Origin: Aurantiacibacter sp. MUD11
Lineage (GTDB): Bacteria > Pseudomonadota > Alphaproteobacteria > Sphingomonadales > Sphingomonadaceae
DNA length: 64,000 nt
Direction of reading: 5' to 3'
Assembly: GCF_026967575.1 (NCBI RefSeq)
Contig: NZ_CP114054.1
Location: 558,001 to 622,000 of the forward strand
Position 1 is the first letter of the stretch; each line of letters starts with the position of its first letter. Shown in pieces: positions 37,116 through 46,807 of the stretch. The position numbers were made by a program, and so were the translations under genes. The notes under the pieces were generated by a model. The model had not been told where the DNA came from. It did not search any database and saw only the letters and a program-made list of their open reading frames with translations.

Positions 37116-40105
37116 GCCTCGTCCCCGTTCTGCTGGGTCAGCCACTCGTCGAGACGCATCAGCTGGTCGTAGGTCGAATAGCCCGGAGCATCCGGGTTCT
37201 CGCGCGCGGTGAACGGCTCATCGCCCAGGATCCACTTGCCCAGCGCTTCGTGCAGGTACTGCTCGGTCTTGGGCAGGAACTCGTCCGGTTCGATACCCTG
37301 CTGGCGAGATGACAATTTGAGCGGGGACGAAATGCTGCCGAAGCCCGTCTCGGACTCCTTGTTCTTCCCCAGCTTCCAGTATTCGAACAGGCTTGCAGCA
37401 CCGGAGAGGTGGCCGAACTGGCCGTCACGCAGGATAAGGCCGATGGTGCCCAGTTGCAGCGCGTAGCCGTTCTCGACTTCCTTCTTGGTAGGCGCGCGAC
37501 CGGTCTTGTAATCGACCACCGCCAGCGTTCCGTTAGGCAGACGATCGATCCGGTCGGCCTTGCCGAATATCCGGATGCCGTCGACGGTGATCTCGCCCCA
37601 TTCCTCCCATTTGACCGGCTCGCGGCCCGGCTTTTTGGCTAGTTGGCACTCAACCCACTGCAGCCCGGCGAGCAGGCGCGGCCACCACAGCGCGCGCAGC
37701 AGCGGGTGGGCAGAAAGGGCACGCAGATGATGCTCGGCCAGCACTTCCAACGTGCCCTTGCCAGCGTGCCAGTCCTCCAGGATCGCGTGTGCAAGCGTGC
37801 CCTGCCAGGCGGGGCCGGGAACGGCATCGAGCAGGTCCAACTCGGCAAGACGCAGGATCTTGCCGGCGTAGAATTCGTAGGGATCCGAGCGCAACCGATC
37901 GAGCGCGGTGACGCTGATATCCTTGCGGCGCTGCTCGGCACTGGGCAGCGGCTTCGGCTGCGGGTGCGGTTTGCTGTCGAAACCGCGCCCGTCGTCGATG
38001 GCGCGGGCATAGCCGAGCACCTCGGTATCGACATGGCGGTCCACCAGGTCGGCACCCAGCAGAGCGCGGACGCGAAGCAGGAAGCGGCTGGGAATGGCCG
38101 GACCCGCCACGTCGCGCCGCGAACGGGTGAGCACCACCTCGGGCGCCCCCAGCATCCCGGCAAGGTCATGCGCGGAAAGCCCGATCCGGAAATCCGCCCC
38201 CGGCACGCCCAGCGTGCGCAATACCCCCGGCGCCAGCAGCGGATCGATGGATGGGCGCTGCGGCCATGTGCCCTCGTTGAGACCGGCACAGATGACGAGG
38301 TCCGCCCGCGTCATGCGCGCTTCGAGCAAGCCGTAAATGGCCACGCGCGGGTGGCCGCCATAGGGCGGACGCACCGCGACCCGGTCCATCGCATCGCGCA
38401 GGATGGCAGGCAGGTCGTCCGCCTTGACATGCAGGGCCGCTTCGCGGGCATGCAGGCGCAGGTCCTCGACGAATTGCGACAGTGTGCGACCGTCTTCGCG
38501 CGCCCACAGGCCCAGTCCGCAGCACGCCTCGCCGGCAGCGGCCAGCAGGTCGAGCCACTGCGCAAGATCAGCGCTCTCCCCGGCGGCAAAGACAGGTTCG
38601 AGGCGATCCTCCACACCCTGCCACCACTCGGAAACACCGGCTTCCGCCGCTATCGGGCGCAGCGGCGCGAGGCCCGGTTCCTTGCGCGGCCCGCGCAGTT
38701 CCAGCTCGAAAAGGCGCGAGGCCCGCAGCCAGGCCTGACGGTCCTCATCCTGCTGCACCAGCGGGTGCTGCACCAGCGCCATCAGCGGCACCGGAGCCGC
38801 GTGTTCGCCCGCCAACTCGGCCAACAACAACAGCACGCGGCCAGCGGGCGTCTGGCTGAGCGGGCGACCTGCGGAATCGTCAGCCGCGACGTTCCAGCGC
38901 CGCAAGTGCTGCGCCACCCGCGCGGCCAGCCCGCGATCGGGTGTGACCACGGCGACGCGCTTTTCCGGCTCGTCCAGTGCCTCTCGCACCAGCAGGGCGA
39001 CGGACTGCGCCTCTTCCTCGGGATTGGCCGTCTCGATCAGGCGCACGCCGGCCATGCGGCGACGCTTGGCGGGCAGATCGACCCAGCTCTTGCTGGCTTC
39101 GGGCGGCAGGAACAGACTGGAGATGGCGTGACTGCGCTCCGGCGGTCCCTTGCCGATACCGGCGCGGTGCCAAGGCTGCACCTCCTCACGCGCCACGCCC
39201 ATGCGATTGAGTAGCAGCTTGAGATGGTATTGCGGGTGAGTAACGGCATCGCCAGCGGCGAATGGCGTCTCGGCAGAGGTGTCCCCGGCGCTGCCCAGTT
39301 CCTCCCATACTGCCGCGTCCATCGACAGGTCGAAATCGGGCAGCACCACGGCGCCATCGGGCAGGTCCGCCACGGTGCGCAACAAGCGGGCGAGCGCGGG
39401 AGCGGCGCTGGTTATACCGGCAGCGACGAACGGCGTCGCGGGCGGGTTGTCGCGCATCCGCCTGGCCGCTTCGCGAAACAGCAGGTTGCGACGAGCGGCG
39501 GCATCCAGCTCGCCGCGCTCGGCCAGTTCGGCCTCCCACATCTTGGCGACGGCGTAGAAGAGCTTGGTGTTCTCCTGCCAATGCTCGGCATTGTTCTCCA
39601 GCGCGTTGAGCACGCGCTCTTCCCACAGTTCCTCGACGCCGATTTCCTCGACCAGCAGGCTGTCGATGGCGGCAGCGATATCGCGTGCGAGCCGCAGGCG
39701 GGCGGGCGCGGTCATTTCCCTGCGGCCCAGCCTGGCCCCGGCCTGGCCGACGAATTCCGCCAGTCGCAGCCAGCGGCGCGTGGGGTCGGCGGCTGGCGGG
39801 ATGGCGGCCCCTGCCCCCAGCGAATCGAACAGCGGCCCCAGCGCCTCGTCGAGGTCGAGATCGCCGACCAGTGCCATGCGCGGCATCAGCAGACCTTGCG
39901 TGCCGGTGGCACCGGCGTGGCGGACGAAGGCTTCGGACAGCGTGCGCGCCGCACGAGCGCTCGGCAGCAGCAGCGTCAGCCGCGCAAGGCCGAAGTCCTC
40001 CTCGGCGTAACGCGGCACCAACCCGGCCACCAGCGCGTCGGCAAAGCCGCGATGCGCCGCGATCGAATAAACCCGTGGAAGTCCAGCCCCTTGCACCCCA
40101 GTCAT
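37112..40105 (-). CDS. addB: Double-strand break repair protein AddB (alphaproteobacterial type)
   Basis: The partner of AddA. The 997-residue alphaproteobacterial type has a degraded helicase fold and a C-terminal PD-(D/E)xK nuclease, KADRIDRLPNGTLAVVDYKTGRAP. I see no cysteine cluster in the C-terminal region, so it lacks the iron-sulfur staple found in Bacillus AddB. It starts 22 nt after the murU stop and overlaps addA by four bases. Confidence 0.93.
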   Translation of the reverse strand: MTGVQGAGLPRVYSIAAHRGFADALVAGLVPRYAEEDFGLARLTLLLPSARAARTLSEAFVRHAGATGTQGLLMPRMALVGDLDLDEALGPLFDSLGAGAAIPPAADPTRRWLRLAEFVGQAGARLGRREMTAPARLRLARDIAAAIDSLLVEEIGVEELWEERVLNALENNAEHWQENTKLFYAVAKMWEAELAERGELDAAARRNLLFREAARRMRDNPPATPFVAAGITSAAPALARLLRTVADLPDGAVVLPDFDLSMDAAVWEELGSAGDTSAETPFAAGDAVTHPQYHLKLLLNRMGVAREEVQPWHRAGIGKGPPERSHAISSLFLPPEASKSWVDLPAKRRRMAGVRLIETANPEEEAQSVALLVREALDEPEKRVAVVTPDRGLAARVAQHLRRWNVAADDSAGRPLSQTPAGRVLLLLAELAGEHAAPVPLMALVQHPLVQQDEDRQAWLRASRLFELELRGPRKEPGLAPLRPIAAEAGVSEWWQGVEDRLEPVFAAGESADLAQWLDLLAAAGEACCGLGLWAREDGRTLSQFVEDLRLHAREAALHVKADDLPAILRDAMDRVAVRPPYGGHPRVAIYGLLEARMTRADLVICAGLNEGTWPQRPSIDPLLAPGVLRTLGVPGADFRIGLSAHDLAGMLGAPEVVLTRSRRDVAGPAIPSRFLLRVRALLGADLVDRHVDTEVLGYARAIDDGRGFDSKPHPQPKPLPSAEQRRKDISVTALDRLRSDPYEFYAGKILRLAELDLLDAVPGPAWQGTLAHAILEDWHAGKGTLEVLAEHHLRALSAHPLLRALWWPRLLAGLQWVECQLAKKPGREPVKWEEWGEITVDGIRIFGKADRIDRLPNGTLAVVDYKTGRAPTKKEVENGYALQLGTIGLILRDGQFGHLSGAASLFEYWKLGKNKESETGFGSISSPLKLSSRQQGIEPDEFLPKTEQYLHEALGKWILGDEPFTARENPDAPGYSTYDQLMRLDEWLTQQNGDEA

Positions 40106-40127
40106 GCGCGCAAGACTAGCGGCTGCG

Positions 40128-40844
40128 TCACCGGTCCGAAAGGGCCGCTTCGGTGGGAGCGATGGATTGCGGAGTGCCGACTTCGAACCATTGCCCGGTG
40201 AAGGGTACGCCGTAGAGACGGCCTGCCGCTATCGCCTTGTCCCACAACAGGTTGGTGGAGAACGGCCCTTCCGGCGCGCCTTCGAGCAGGCGCTTGGCGA
40301 CCAGCTGGATGCCGGTGAAGACATAGGGCGCGACGCGCGGACGCACCCGGCGGCGCACCTTGCCGTGTGCATCGAGGTGGAAATCACCCAGCCCGCGGAA
40401 ATTGTGCGCGCCCTTGTGCGGCACCAGCAACAGCAGCGCGTCCATCCTGTCCGCATCCCAATGGGCAGACAGGTCATGGAAGGCATCGACCGGGCCATCC
40501 AGCCAGATGTTGTCGGAGTTGAGGCAGAAGAACGGATCGGGCAGCTGGTCCGCAGCCTTCACCATGCCGCCGCCGGTTTCCAGCAGCAGTTCACGCTCGT
40601 CGGAAATGGTGACCGATGGCGTACCCCGCCCCTGCACATGCGCCTCGATAGCGTCGGCCAGGTAGTGGACGTTGACCACGGCCCTCGCGATGCCCGCATC
40701 GGCCAGCTTGTCCAGCGCATGGTCGAGCAGCGGCTTGCCCGCAACGCGCACCATCGGCTTGGGCTGGGTGGCGGTGAGCGGACGCATCCGCTTGCCCATG
40801 CCGGCGGCCAGCACCATCGCCGTGTCTGACGCGAGCTTGCTCAC
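40128..40844 (-). CDS. murU: N-acetylmuramate-1-phosphate uridylyltransferase (MurU-type)
   Basis: A nucleotidyltransferase of 238 residues, which turns MurNAc-1-phosphate into UDP-MurNAc in peptidoglycan recycling, bypassing fosfomycin-sensitive MurA. It has VLAAGMGKRMRPLTATQPKPM, the nucleotide-binding signature (shown in part), and LNSDNIWLDGP with the metal-binding aspartate. The start is GTG 40844, which overlaps the amgK stop by four bases (GTGA). The assignment to MurU, and not a general glucose-phosphate transferase, relies on the adjacent amgK gene. Confidence 0.85.
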   Translation of the reverse strand: MSKLASDTAMVLAAGMGKRMRPLTATQPKPMVRVAGKPLLDHALDKLADAGIARAVVNVHYLADAIEAHVQGRGTPSVTISDERELLLETGGGMVKAADQLPDPFFCLNSDNIWLDGPVDAFHDLSAHWDADRMDALLLLVPHKGAHNFRGLGDFHLDAHGKVRRRVRPRVAPYVFTGIQLVAKRLLEGAPEGPFSTNLLWDKAIAAGRLYGVPFTGQWFEVGTPQSIAPTEAALSDR

Positions 40845-41833
40845 CCCAGGCCCCCTCCCCGTGCGGCGCGTACGTCGGCGGGGATATTGGCGTCGAACCA
40901 GCGCGCCACCGGCTCCAGCGCCGGATGGGCAAGATCGCGCTCCAGCGCATCCCACACGCGCGGGATCATGGAGAGGTAGCGCGGCTTGTCGTCGCGCTTC
41001 CACAAGCGGGCGAAGATGCCGACGATCTTGGCGTTACGCTGCGCGCCAAGGCGGGCGTAGTCGGCCGCAAAATCGGAATCGGTGGCGATGCGCGAACGGT
41101 AGAGGTCGAGCATCTCGCCCTCCAGCTCCTTCGACACGTCGCGGCGGGCATCCTGCAGCAGCGAGACGATGTCGTAGGCGCGGTGGCCCACCAGCGCGTC
41201 CTGAAAGTCGATCAGGCCCTGCTCGCCACTGTATTCCCCACGCGGGCCGAGCAGCATGATGTTCTCGGCATGATAGTCGCGCAGCACGGTGACGCCCGGC
41301 TGCTGGCGCGGCAGCATCGGCAGCAGCACCTCGCGCCAGGCATCGACATAGCCCTCGGCATCGACGGCGAAGCCGGCGGCGGGCGCGAACCATTCGGGCA
41401 GCAGGTTCACTTCGCGCAGGTAGACGTCCCAGTCATAGCTATCGAACGGACCCGGCGGTCGCCGGTGCAGCTCCACCAGCGCCTCGATCGCATCGGCATA
41501 GGCGCGGCGTTCCTCGGACGGGTTCACGTCCAGCCAGTCGCGCATGCGGTCGTGCCCGAAATCCTCGATCAGCACGAGGCCGCGCGCGGCATCCTCGGCG
41601 TAGATTTCCGGCGCTCGCAGGCCCTGTTCGCCCAGCCACTTGCCGACATGCAGGAACGGCGTCGGGTCTTCGTGCGGCGGCGGGGCGTCCATCAGCATGG
41701 CGCCCTTGTCGCCCTTGCGGATGCGGAAATAGCGGCGGAAGCTGGCATCGCCGGGAAGCGGGTCGATCTCCGCCCCTTCCCAGCCCGCCTGCGCGAGAAA
41801 GTCATCCAGCCCGGCGGGCAAGTCGCGTGTCAT
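40841..41833 (-). CDS. amgK: N-acetylmuramate/N-acetylglucosamine kinase (AmgK-type phosphotransferase)
   Basis: An aminoglycoside-phosphotransferase-fold kinase of 330 residues. The catalytic loop is VLRDYHAENIMLL and the metal loop LIDFQDALVGHRAYDIVSLLQD. AmgK phosphorylates the anomeric carbon of MurNAc from recycled wall material for MurU. ATG 41833 overlaps the tsaE stop (ATGA), and its stop overlaps the murU GTG. Older annotations often call this simply a phosphotransferase. The lytic transglycosylase near 3-5 kb would supply anhydro-muropeptides for this route. Confidence 0.86.
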   Translation of the reverse strand: MTRDLPAGLDDFLAQAGWEGAEIDPLPGDASFRRYFRIRKGDKGAMLMDAPPPHEDPTPFLHVGKWLGEQGLRAPEIYAEDAARGLVLIEDFGHDRMRDWLDVNPSEERRAYADAIEALVELHRRPPGPFDSYDWDVYLREVNLLPEWFAPAAGFAVDAEGYVDAWREVLLPMLPRQQPGVTVLRDYHAENIMLLGPRGEYSGEQGLIDFQDALVGHRAYDIVSLLQDARRDVSKELEGEMLDLYRSRIATDSDFAADYARLGAQRNAKIVGIFARLWKRDDKPRYLSMIPRVWDALERDLAHPALEPVARWFDANIPADVRAARGGGLG

Positions 41834-42267
41834 GGCATTCGCCCTAGCCAATCGGCCCCGCCTTCGACAATCGCCTTGCGCCCCTTACCCGCGATTTCCA
41901 GCGTGATTTGCAGGCAGCCTGCCTCATCGCCGAAACCGCCGGCGTTCTGCGGCCATTCGGCCAGCAGCACCGCACCCTCGCGATAGTCATCGAGACCCAG
42001 CTGTTCCGCCTCGGACGGGTCTTCGAGGCGGTAGAAATCGGCATGGACCACCGCCGGATCGAGGTGGTCGTAGGTTTCGACGATGGTGAAGGTCGGCGAA
42101 GGCACTTCGCCCTCGTGCCCAAGGGCGGCAAGTATGGCGCGCGACAGCGTCGTCTTGCCCGCGCCAAGGCCACCGGACAGGGCAACCACGTCTCCTTCCC
42201 GCAATTGCGCGGCGATCCGCGCGCCCAGCGCCTCCATGGCGGCGAGGTCCGGCAGGTCGACGATCAA
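41830..42267 (-). CDS. tsaE: tRNA threonylcarbamoyladenosine biosynthesis ATPase TsaE
   Basis: The ATPase that, with TsaB and TsaD, completes the t6A modification of ANN-decoding tRNAs. The 145-residue protein has Walker A GGLGAGKTTLSRAIL, the switch segment SPTFTIVETY, and HADFYRLEDPSEAEQLGL. It starts with TTG 42267, which overlaps the divL stop by four bases (TTGA), another sign of translational coupling. It lies between divL and amgK in the chain. Confidence 0.92.
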   Translation of the reverse strand: MIVDLPDLAAMEALGARIAAQLREGDVVALSGGLGAGKTTLSRAILAALGHEGEVPSPTFTIVETYDHLDPAVVHADFYRLEDPSEAEQLGLDDYREGAVLLAEWPQNAGGFGDEAGCLQITLEIAGKGRKAIVEGGADWLGRMP

Positions 42268-44603
42268 GGCAAGGTCACCGTGGCCGTAGTGCCGGCGCCC
42301 TTTTCGGACTGGATTTCCAGCTTACCGCCATGCGCTTCGATCAGCTGGCGCGCAAGCGGCAGGCCAAGCCCGCGCTTGCCGCTGTTTTCCTCGCGCCCGG
42401 CGATGCGATAGCCGTCCATCGCCCGCGCCAGTTCGCTAGGCCGCATGCCCTCGCCATTGTCGGAAATGACGATACGCGCGCCCGACTTGCGGCGTGACAG
42501 GGCCACAAGGATGCGGCCTCCGTCGGGCGTCGCCTCGATGGCATTGTCGAGCAGGTTGCCAATGGCGCGGCTCAGCTGGCGACGGTCGGCGCTGACGACG
42601 CCAGCGGTCTTGTCGCCGCGCAGGTCCAGCGTGATGTTCTTTGCCTCGATCGCCTCTTCACGGGCGCGCACGACCTGCGTGGCAAAGGGCAGCAGTTCCA
42701 CGTCTTCCGGCGCGATGGGCAGCAGCCCGGCCTCGCTCTGCGTCAGGTCGAGCACGCTCTCGATCTGCTGCGACAGCCGCTCCACCGAGGCGATGATCGC
42801 GGCGACATATTCCTTGCCCTGGTCGGACAATTCGCCCGCCACGCCCGATTGCAGCAGTTCGGCAAAACCGCCGATGGAGGTGAGCGGCGTGCGGAATTCG
42901 TAGCTCATGTTGGCGAGGAAGCGGGTCTTCACCGCGTCCGCTTCTTCCAGTGCCTGGTTGCGTTCGCGCAGCGCCTCTTCCGCCTTGGTTGAATCGGTCA
43001 CGTCGAGCACGGTCAGCAGGCCATTGCCATCGGGCAGCGGCACGCCGGCGAATTCCAGCGTGCGCCCGTCGGACAGGACCACGCGGCCGCCGCGTTCCTG
43101 CCGGTCCAGCGTGGCGGCGCGCACTACGTCGCCGATGGCCTTGCGCTGCGCCGGACGGGCAAGGCGGTTGGCGATGCGATCGAGCAGCTTGTCGACATGC
43201 GGGTGCTTGTCGAGCGACTCTTCGGGCAGGCCCCAGATCTGCGGGAAGCTGCGGTTCCACAGCTGCATCCGCCCGTCCGGCGCGAACACGGCAAGCGATT
43301 CGAACAGCGAATCGAAGGTCGCCGTACGCGTCCGCAGCAGCGTGTCGCGCGTGGCCGACAGGGCGAGCTGTTCGGAACGGTCCTCCGCCACCAGCACCAG
43401 CCCGCCATCGGGCATCGGCTGCGCGACGATGCGCAGGTGCATGCCGTCCGACAGCGTCCAGGCCTGCTCCACCGGTGCATCCTCGAGGAACCAGCCACCC
43501 AGCTCGGTTCGCCAGGCGGGAAAGTCGCGCACTTCGGGCAGGCGCCCGCGATCGCGGGCAATATCGAGGAAGCGGTCGAAATCGGGCGGATCGACGCGAG
43601 TTGAACTGGGCAGCTCGAAAATGCGCTGGAAAGGCGTGTTGGCGAAGGAGAGCAGGCGGTCCGGATCGAACTGCGCCACGCCCACCGAAAGCTGGTCCAG
43701 CATCGACCGCTGCGCCGCGCGGAAGGCACGGAAGGCACGCGTCTGCTCTTCCATTTCCTCGATATCGATGGCGTATCCGGCCACGCCCTCTTCGCCCAGC
43801 GGCAAGTCGCTGACACGCAAGGTGCGACGCTGGCTGCCCACCGTGGCCTGCACGATCCGCTCCACCGGCATGTCGCGGCTGTGGGCCTGCTGGGCGACCT
43901 GCGCAGCGGAAAGCCCGTCGACCGTCTCGACAAGCTCGATCTGCTGGTCGACCACGGCAGCCGCATCCTTCGCGCCCACCGCCTTCACATAGGCACTGTT
44001 GACGAGCCGCAGGTCCATCTCCGGGCTGCGGAACCACATCGGCATGGGGGCCGCCTCTATCAGGCCGACGAGCGCGGCAAAGTCGTTACGCGCACGGGCC
44101 GTTTCGGCGCGCAGGCGAGATAGCTCACCCTGGCTTTCGGAGAAGTCGAACCACCACACCAGCGCCGCCCCGCCGGTCGCGATCACCGGGTCTGCCAGCT
44201 GGCCGCGCACGGCGAGGCTCTTCGTCGAACCCTTGGGCGTCACCACCATGCTGAAAGGCGCGGCGGTCTTCTGCGTACGGCGGACGGCCTCGCGCAGGTC
44301 CTTCAGGTCCTCGGCAGACAGGCCGCCATCGCCGCTGTCCATCTCGCTGAGGAAGCCCGGCAGCTTCTCCAGCCCCAGCCACTTGGCGAGGCGTTCCGGC
44401 CCTTCCATCTTGCCGTCGGGCTTCACCAGGAGCGGGATGGCCGGCGAATCCTCGATCATGCGCGACAGGCGGCGGACATTGTTGCGGGCATTGCGCGCCG
44501 CGCGGGCGCGCTGAAGCGAGCCGACCACGAGCCACACCGCGCCAAACGTCCACGCGGCAAGCATCAGGCCCAGCAAGGCCATTGCAGTAGGCGACAATTC
44601 CAT
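42264..44603 (-). CDS. divL: DivL-type cell-cycle kinase with Tyr at the phospho-acceptor position
   Basis: A membrane-bound sensor kinase of 779 residues. One N-terminal helix (about 8-28) is followed by PAS-type domains (about 175-290, 300-420 and 425-540), a dimerisation helix and a HATPase domain. The phospho-acceptor motif, normally NMSHELRTPL, reads NMSYEFRTPL, with tyrosine at residue 568 (codon TAC at 42900-42902). Caulobacter DivL, which controls CckA-CtrA cell-cycle signalling, has the same change. The ATP-binding boxes are intact (NLLDNAIEA at 683-691, SDNGEGM at 714-720, GKRGLGLPLA at 742-751). No response regulator lies next to it. The DivL call rests on the Tyr, domain plan and neighbour tsaE. 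The exact role in this organism is inferred. Confidence 0.82.
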   Translation of the reverse strand: MELSPTAMALLGLMLAAWTFGAVWLVVGSLQRARAARNARNNVRRLSRMIEDSPAIPLLVKPDGKMEGPERLAKWLGLEKLPGFLSEMDSGDGGLSAEDLKDLREAVRRTQKTAAPFSMVVTPKGSTKSLAVRGQLADPVIATGGAALVWWFDFSESQGELSRLRAETARARNDFAALVGLIEAAPMPMWFRSPEMDLRLVNSAYVKAVGAKDAAAVVDQQIELVETVDGLSAAQVAQQAHSRDMPVERIVQATVGSQRRTLRVSDLPLGEEGVAGYAIDIEEMEEQTRAFRAFRAAQRSMLDQLSVGVAQFDPDRLLSFANTPFQRIFELPSSTRVDPPDFDRFLDIARDRGRLPEVRDFPAWRTELGGWFLEDAPVEQAWTLSDGMHLRIVAQPMPDGGLVLVAEDRSEQLALSATRDTLLRTRTATFDSLFESLAVFAPDGRMQLWNRSFPQIWGLPEESLDKHPHVDKLLDRIANRLARPAQRKAIGDVVRAATLDRQERGGRVVLSDGRTLEFAGVPLPDGNGLLTVLDVTDSTKAEEALRERNQALEEADAVKTRFLANMSYEFRTPLTSIGGFAELLQSGVAGELSDQGKEYVAAIIASVERLSQQIESVLDLTQSEAGLLPIAPEDVELLPFATQVVRAREEAIEAKNITLDLRGDKTAGVVSADRRQLSRAIGNLLDNAIEATPDGGRILVALSRRKSGARIVISDNGEGMRPSELARAMDGYRIAGREENSGKRGLGLPLARQLIEAHGGKLEIQSEKGAGTTATVTLP

Positions 44604-44693
44604 TGCCTATCCAGCTATGAGAGCAGGCGCGCCGATGCAATACGCGCAGCCAAAGCATCCGCCGCCATGCACGGCACAGCGGCGGATTGTTGC

Positions 44694-46106
<1,413 letters not shown>

Positions 46107-46154
46107 GGGCTCATCTCCTCAAGTGATATGCGGGTGACGCGTCGCCGGGGCTCC

Positions 46155-46174
46155 ATGCAACGCTCTGGTTGCAT
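46155..46174 (-). other. Perfect hairpin at the predicted 5' end of the ahcY mRNA
   Basis: ATGCAAC (46155-46161) and GTTGCAT (46168-46174) are perfect inverted repeats around a 6-base loop. From the predicted ahcY start point the hairpin would begin at or within a few bases of the RNA's 5' end. I see no match to the known SAH riboswitch consensus. Confidence 0.6.
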
Positions 46175-46177
46175 CGC

Positions 46178-46206
46178 GCCATAGGCGGCTGCGAAGCTTG
46201 CCACAA
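46178..46206 (-). promoter_or_regulatory. Candidate promoter of ahcY
   Basis: On the minus strand TTGTGG (46206-46201), a 17-base spacer and TATGGC (46183-46178). The start point near 46171 leaves a leader of about 65 bases. Confidence 0.5.
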
Positions 46207-46232
46207 CCCCTCGGAAGGCCCTGCCTTTGCGC

Positions 46233-46260
46233 TTGCGCCGCGCCCGCCAACGCCTATGTC
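46233..46260 (+). promoter_or_regulatory. Candidate promoter of the peroxiredoxin gene
   Basis: TTGCGC (46233-46238), a 16-base spacer and TATGTC (46255-46260), with a predicted start near 46267 and an AGGAG ribosome site before the ATG at 46291. Confidence 0.4.
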
Positions 46261-46290
46261 TTTTCGCGGACGGAGACAGGAGTATTTTCA

Positions 46291-46770
46291 ATGACGATTT
46301 CCAAGGGTGACAAGCTTCCCGACGTGAAACTGGTGAAAGCCACTGCCGAAGGCCCCGAGGCGGTGCAATCGAGCGACTACTTCGCCGGCCGCAAGGTGGC
46401 GCTGTTCGCGGTTCCGGGTGCGTTTACCCCCACCTGCTCGGCTAAGCACCTGCCGGGCTATGTCGAAAAGGCCGATGAACTGAAGGCCAAGGGCGTGGAC
46501 GAAATCGCCTGCACCGCGGTGAACGATGCCTTCGTGATGGGCGCGTGGAACAAGGCCGACGGTTCGGACGACATCACCATGCTGGCCGACGGCAGCGCGG
46601 AATTCGCCAAGGCGCTGGGCCTCGATGCCGACTTCAGCGGTTATGGCATGGGCACCCGCTCGAACCGCTATTCGATGATCGTGGACGACGGCGTCGTCAC
46701 CGAGATCAACGTCGAAGGTCCGGGTGAATTCAGCGTCTCCAGCGCGGAACACATGCTCGGCCAGCTCTGA
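46291..46770 (+). CDS. Peroxiredoxin (Prx5 family)
   Basis: A thiol peroxidase of 159 residues. The peroxidatic cysteine is C49 in VPGAFTPTCSAKHLPGY. The TRSNRYSMIVDDGVV segment contains the family's conserved arginine. A further cysteine in IACTAVND may serve as resolving partner, but many Prx5 proteins use an external thiol, and thioredoxin (trxA, 33252) could supply it. ATG 46291 has an AGGAG site. The next gene follows on the same strand after about 38 nt. Confidence 0.92.
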   Translation: MTISKGDKLPDVKLVKATAEGPEAVQSSDYFAGRKVALFAVPGAFTPTCSAKHLPGYVEKADELKAKGVDEIACTAVNDAFVMGAWNKADGSDDITMLADGSAEFAKALGLDADFSGYGMGTRSNRYSMIVDDGVVTEINVEGPGEFSVSSAEHMLGQL

Positions 46771-46807
46771 CAGTTCCAAAGTGATTGACGGAAAGACCGA
46801 TTCCCAC

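Noticed and set aside
46107..46206. SAH riboswitch upstream of ahcY
   Set aside because: I could not see the known conserved core of the SAH riboswitch. Only a simple hairpin is visible.
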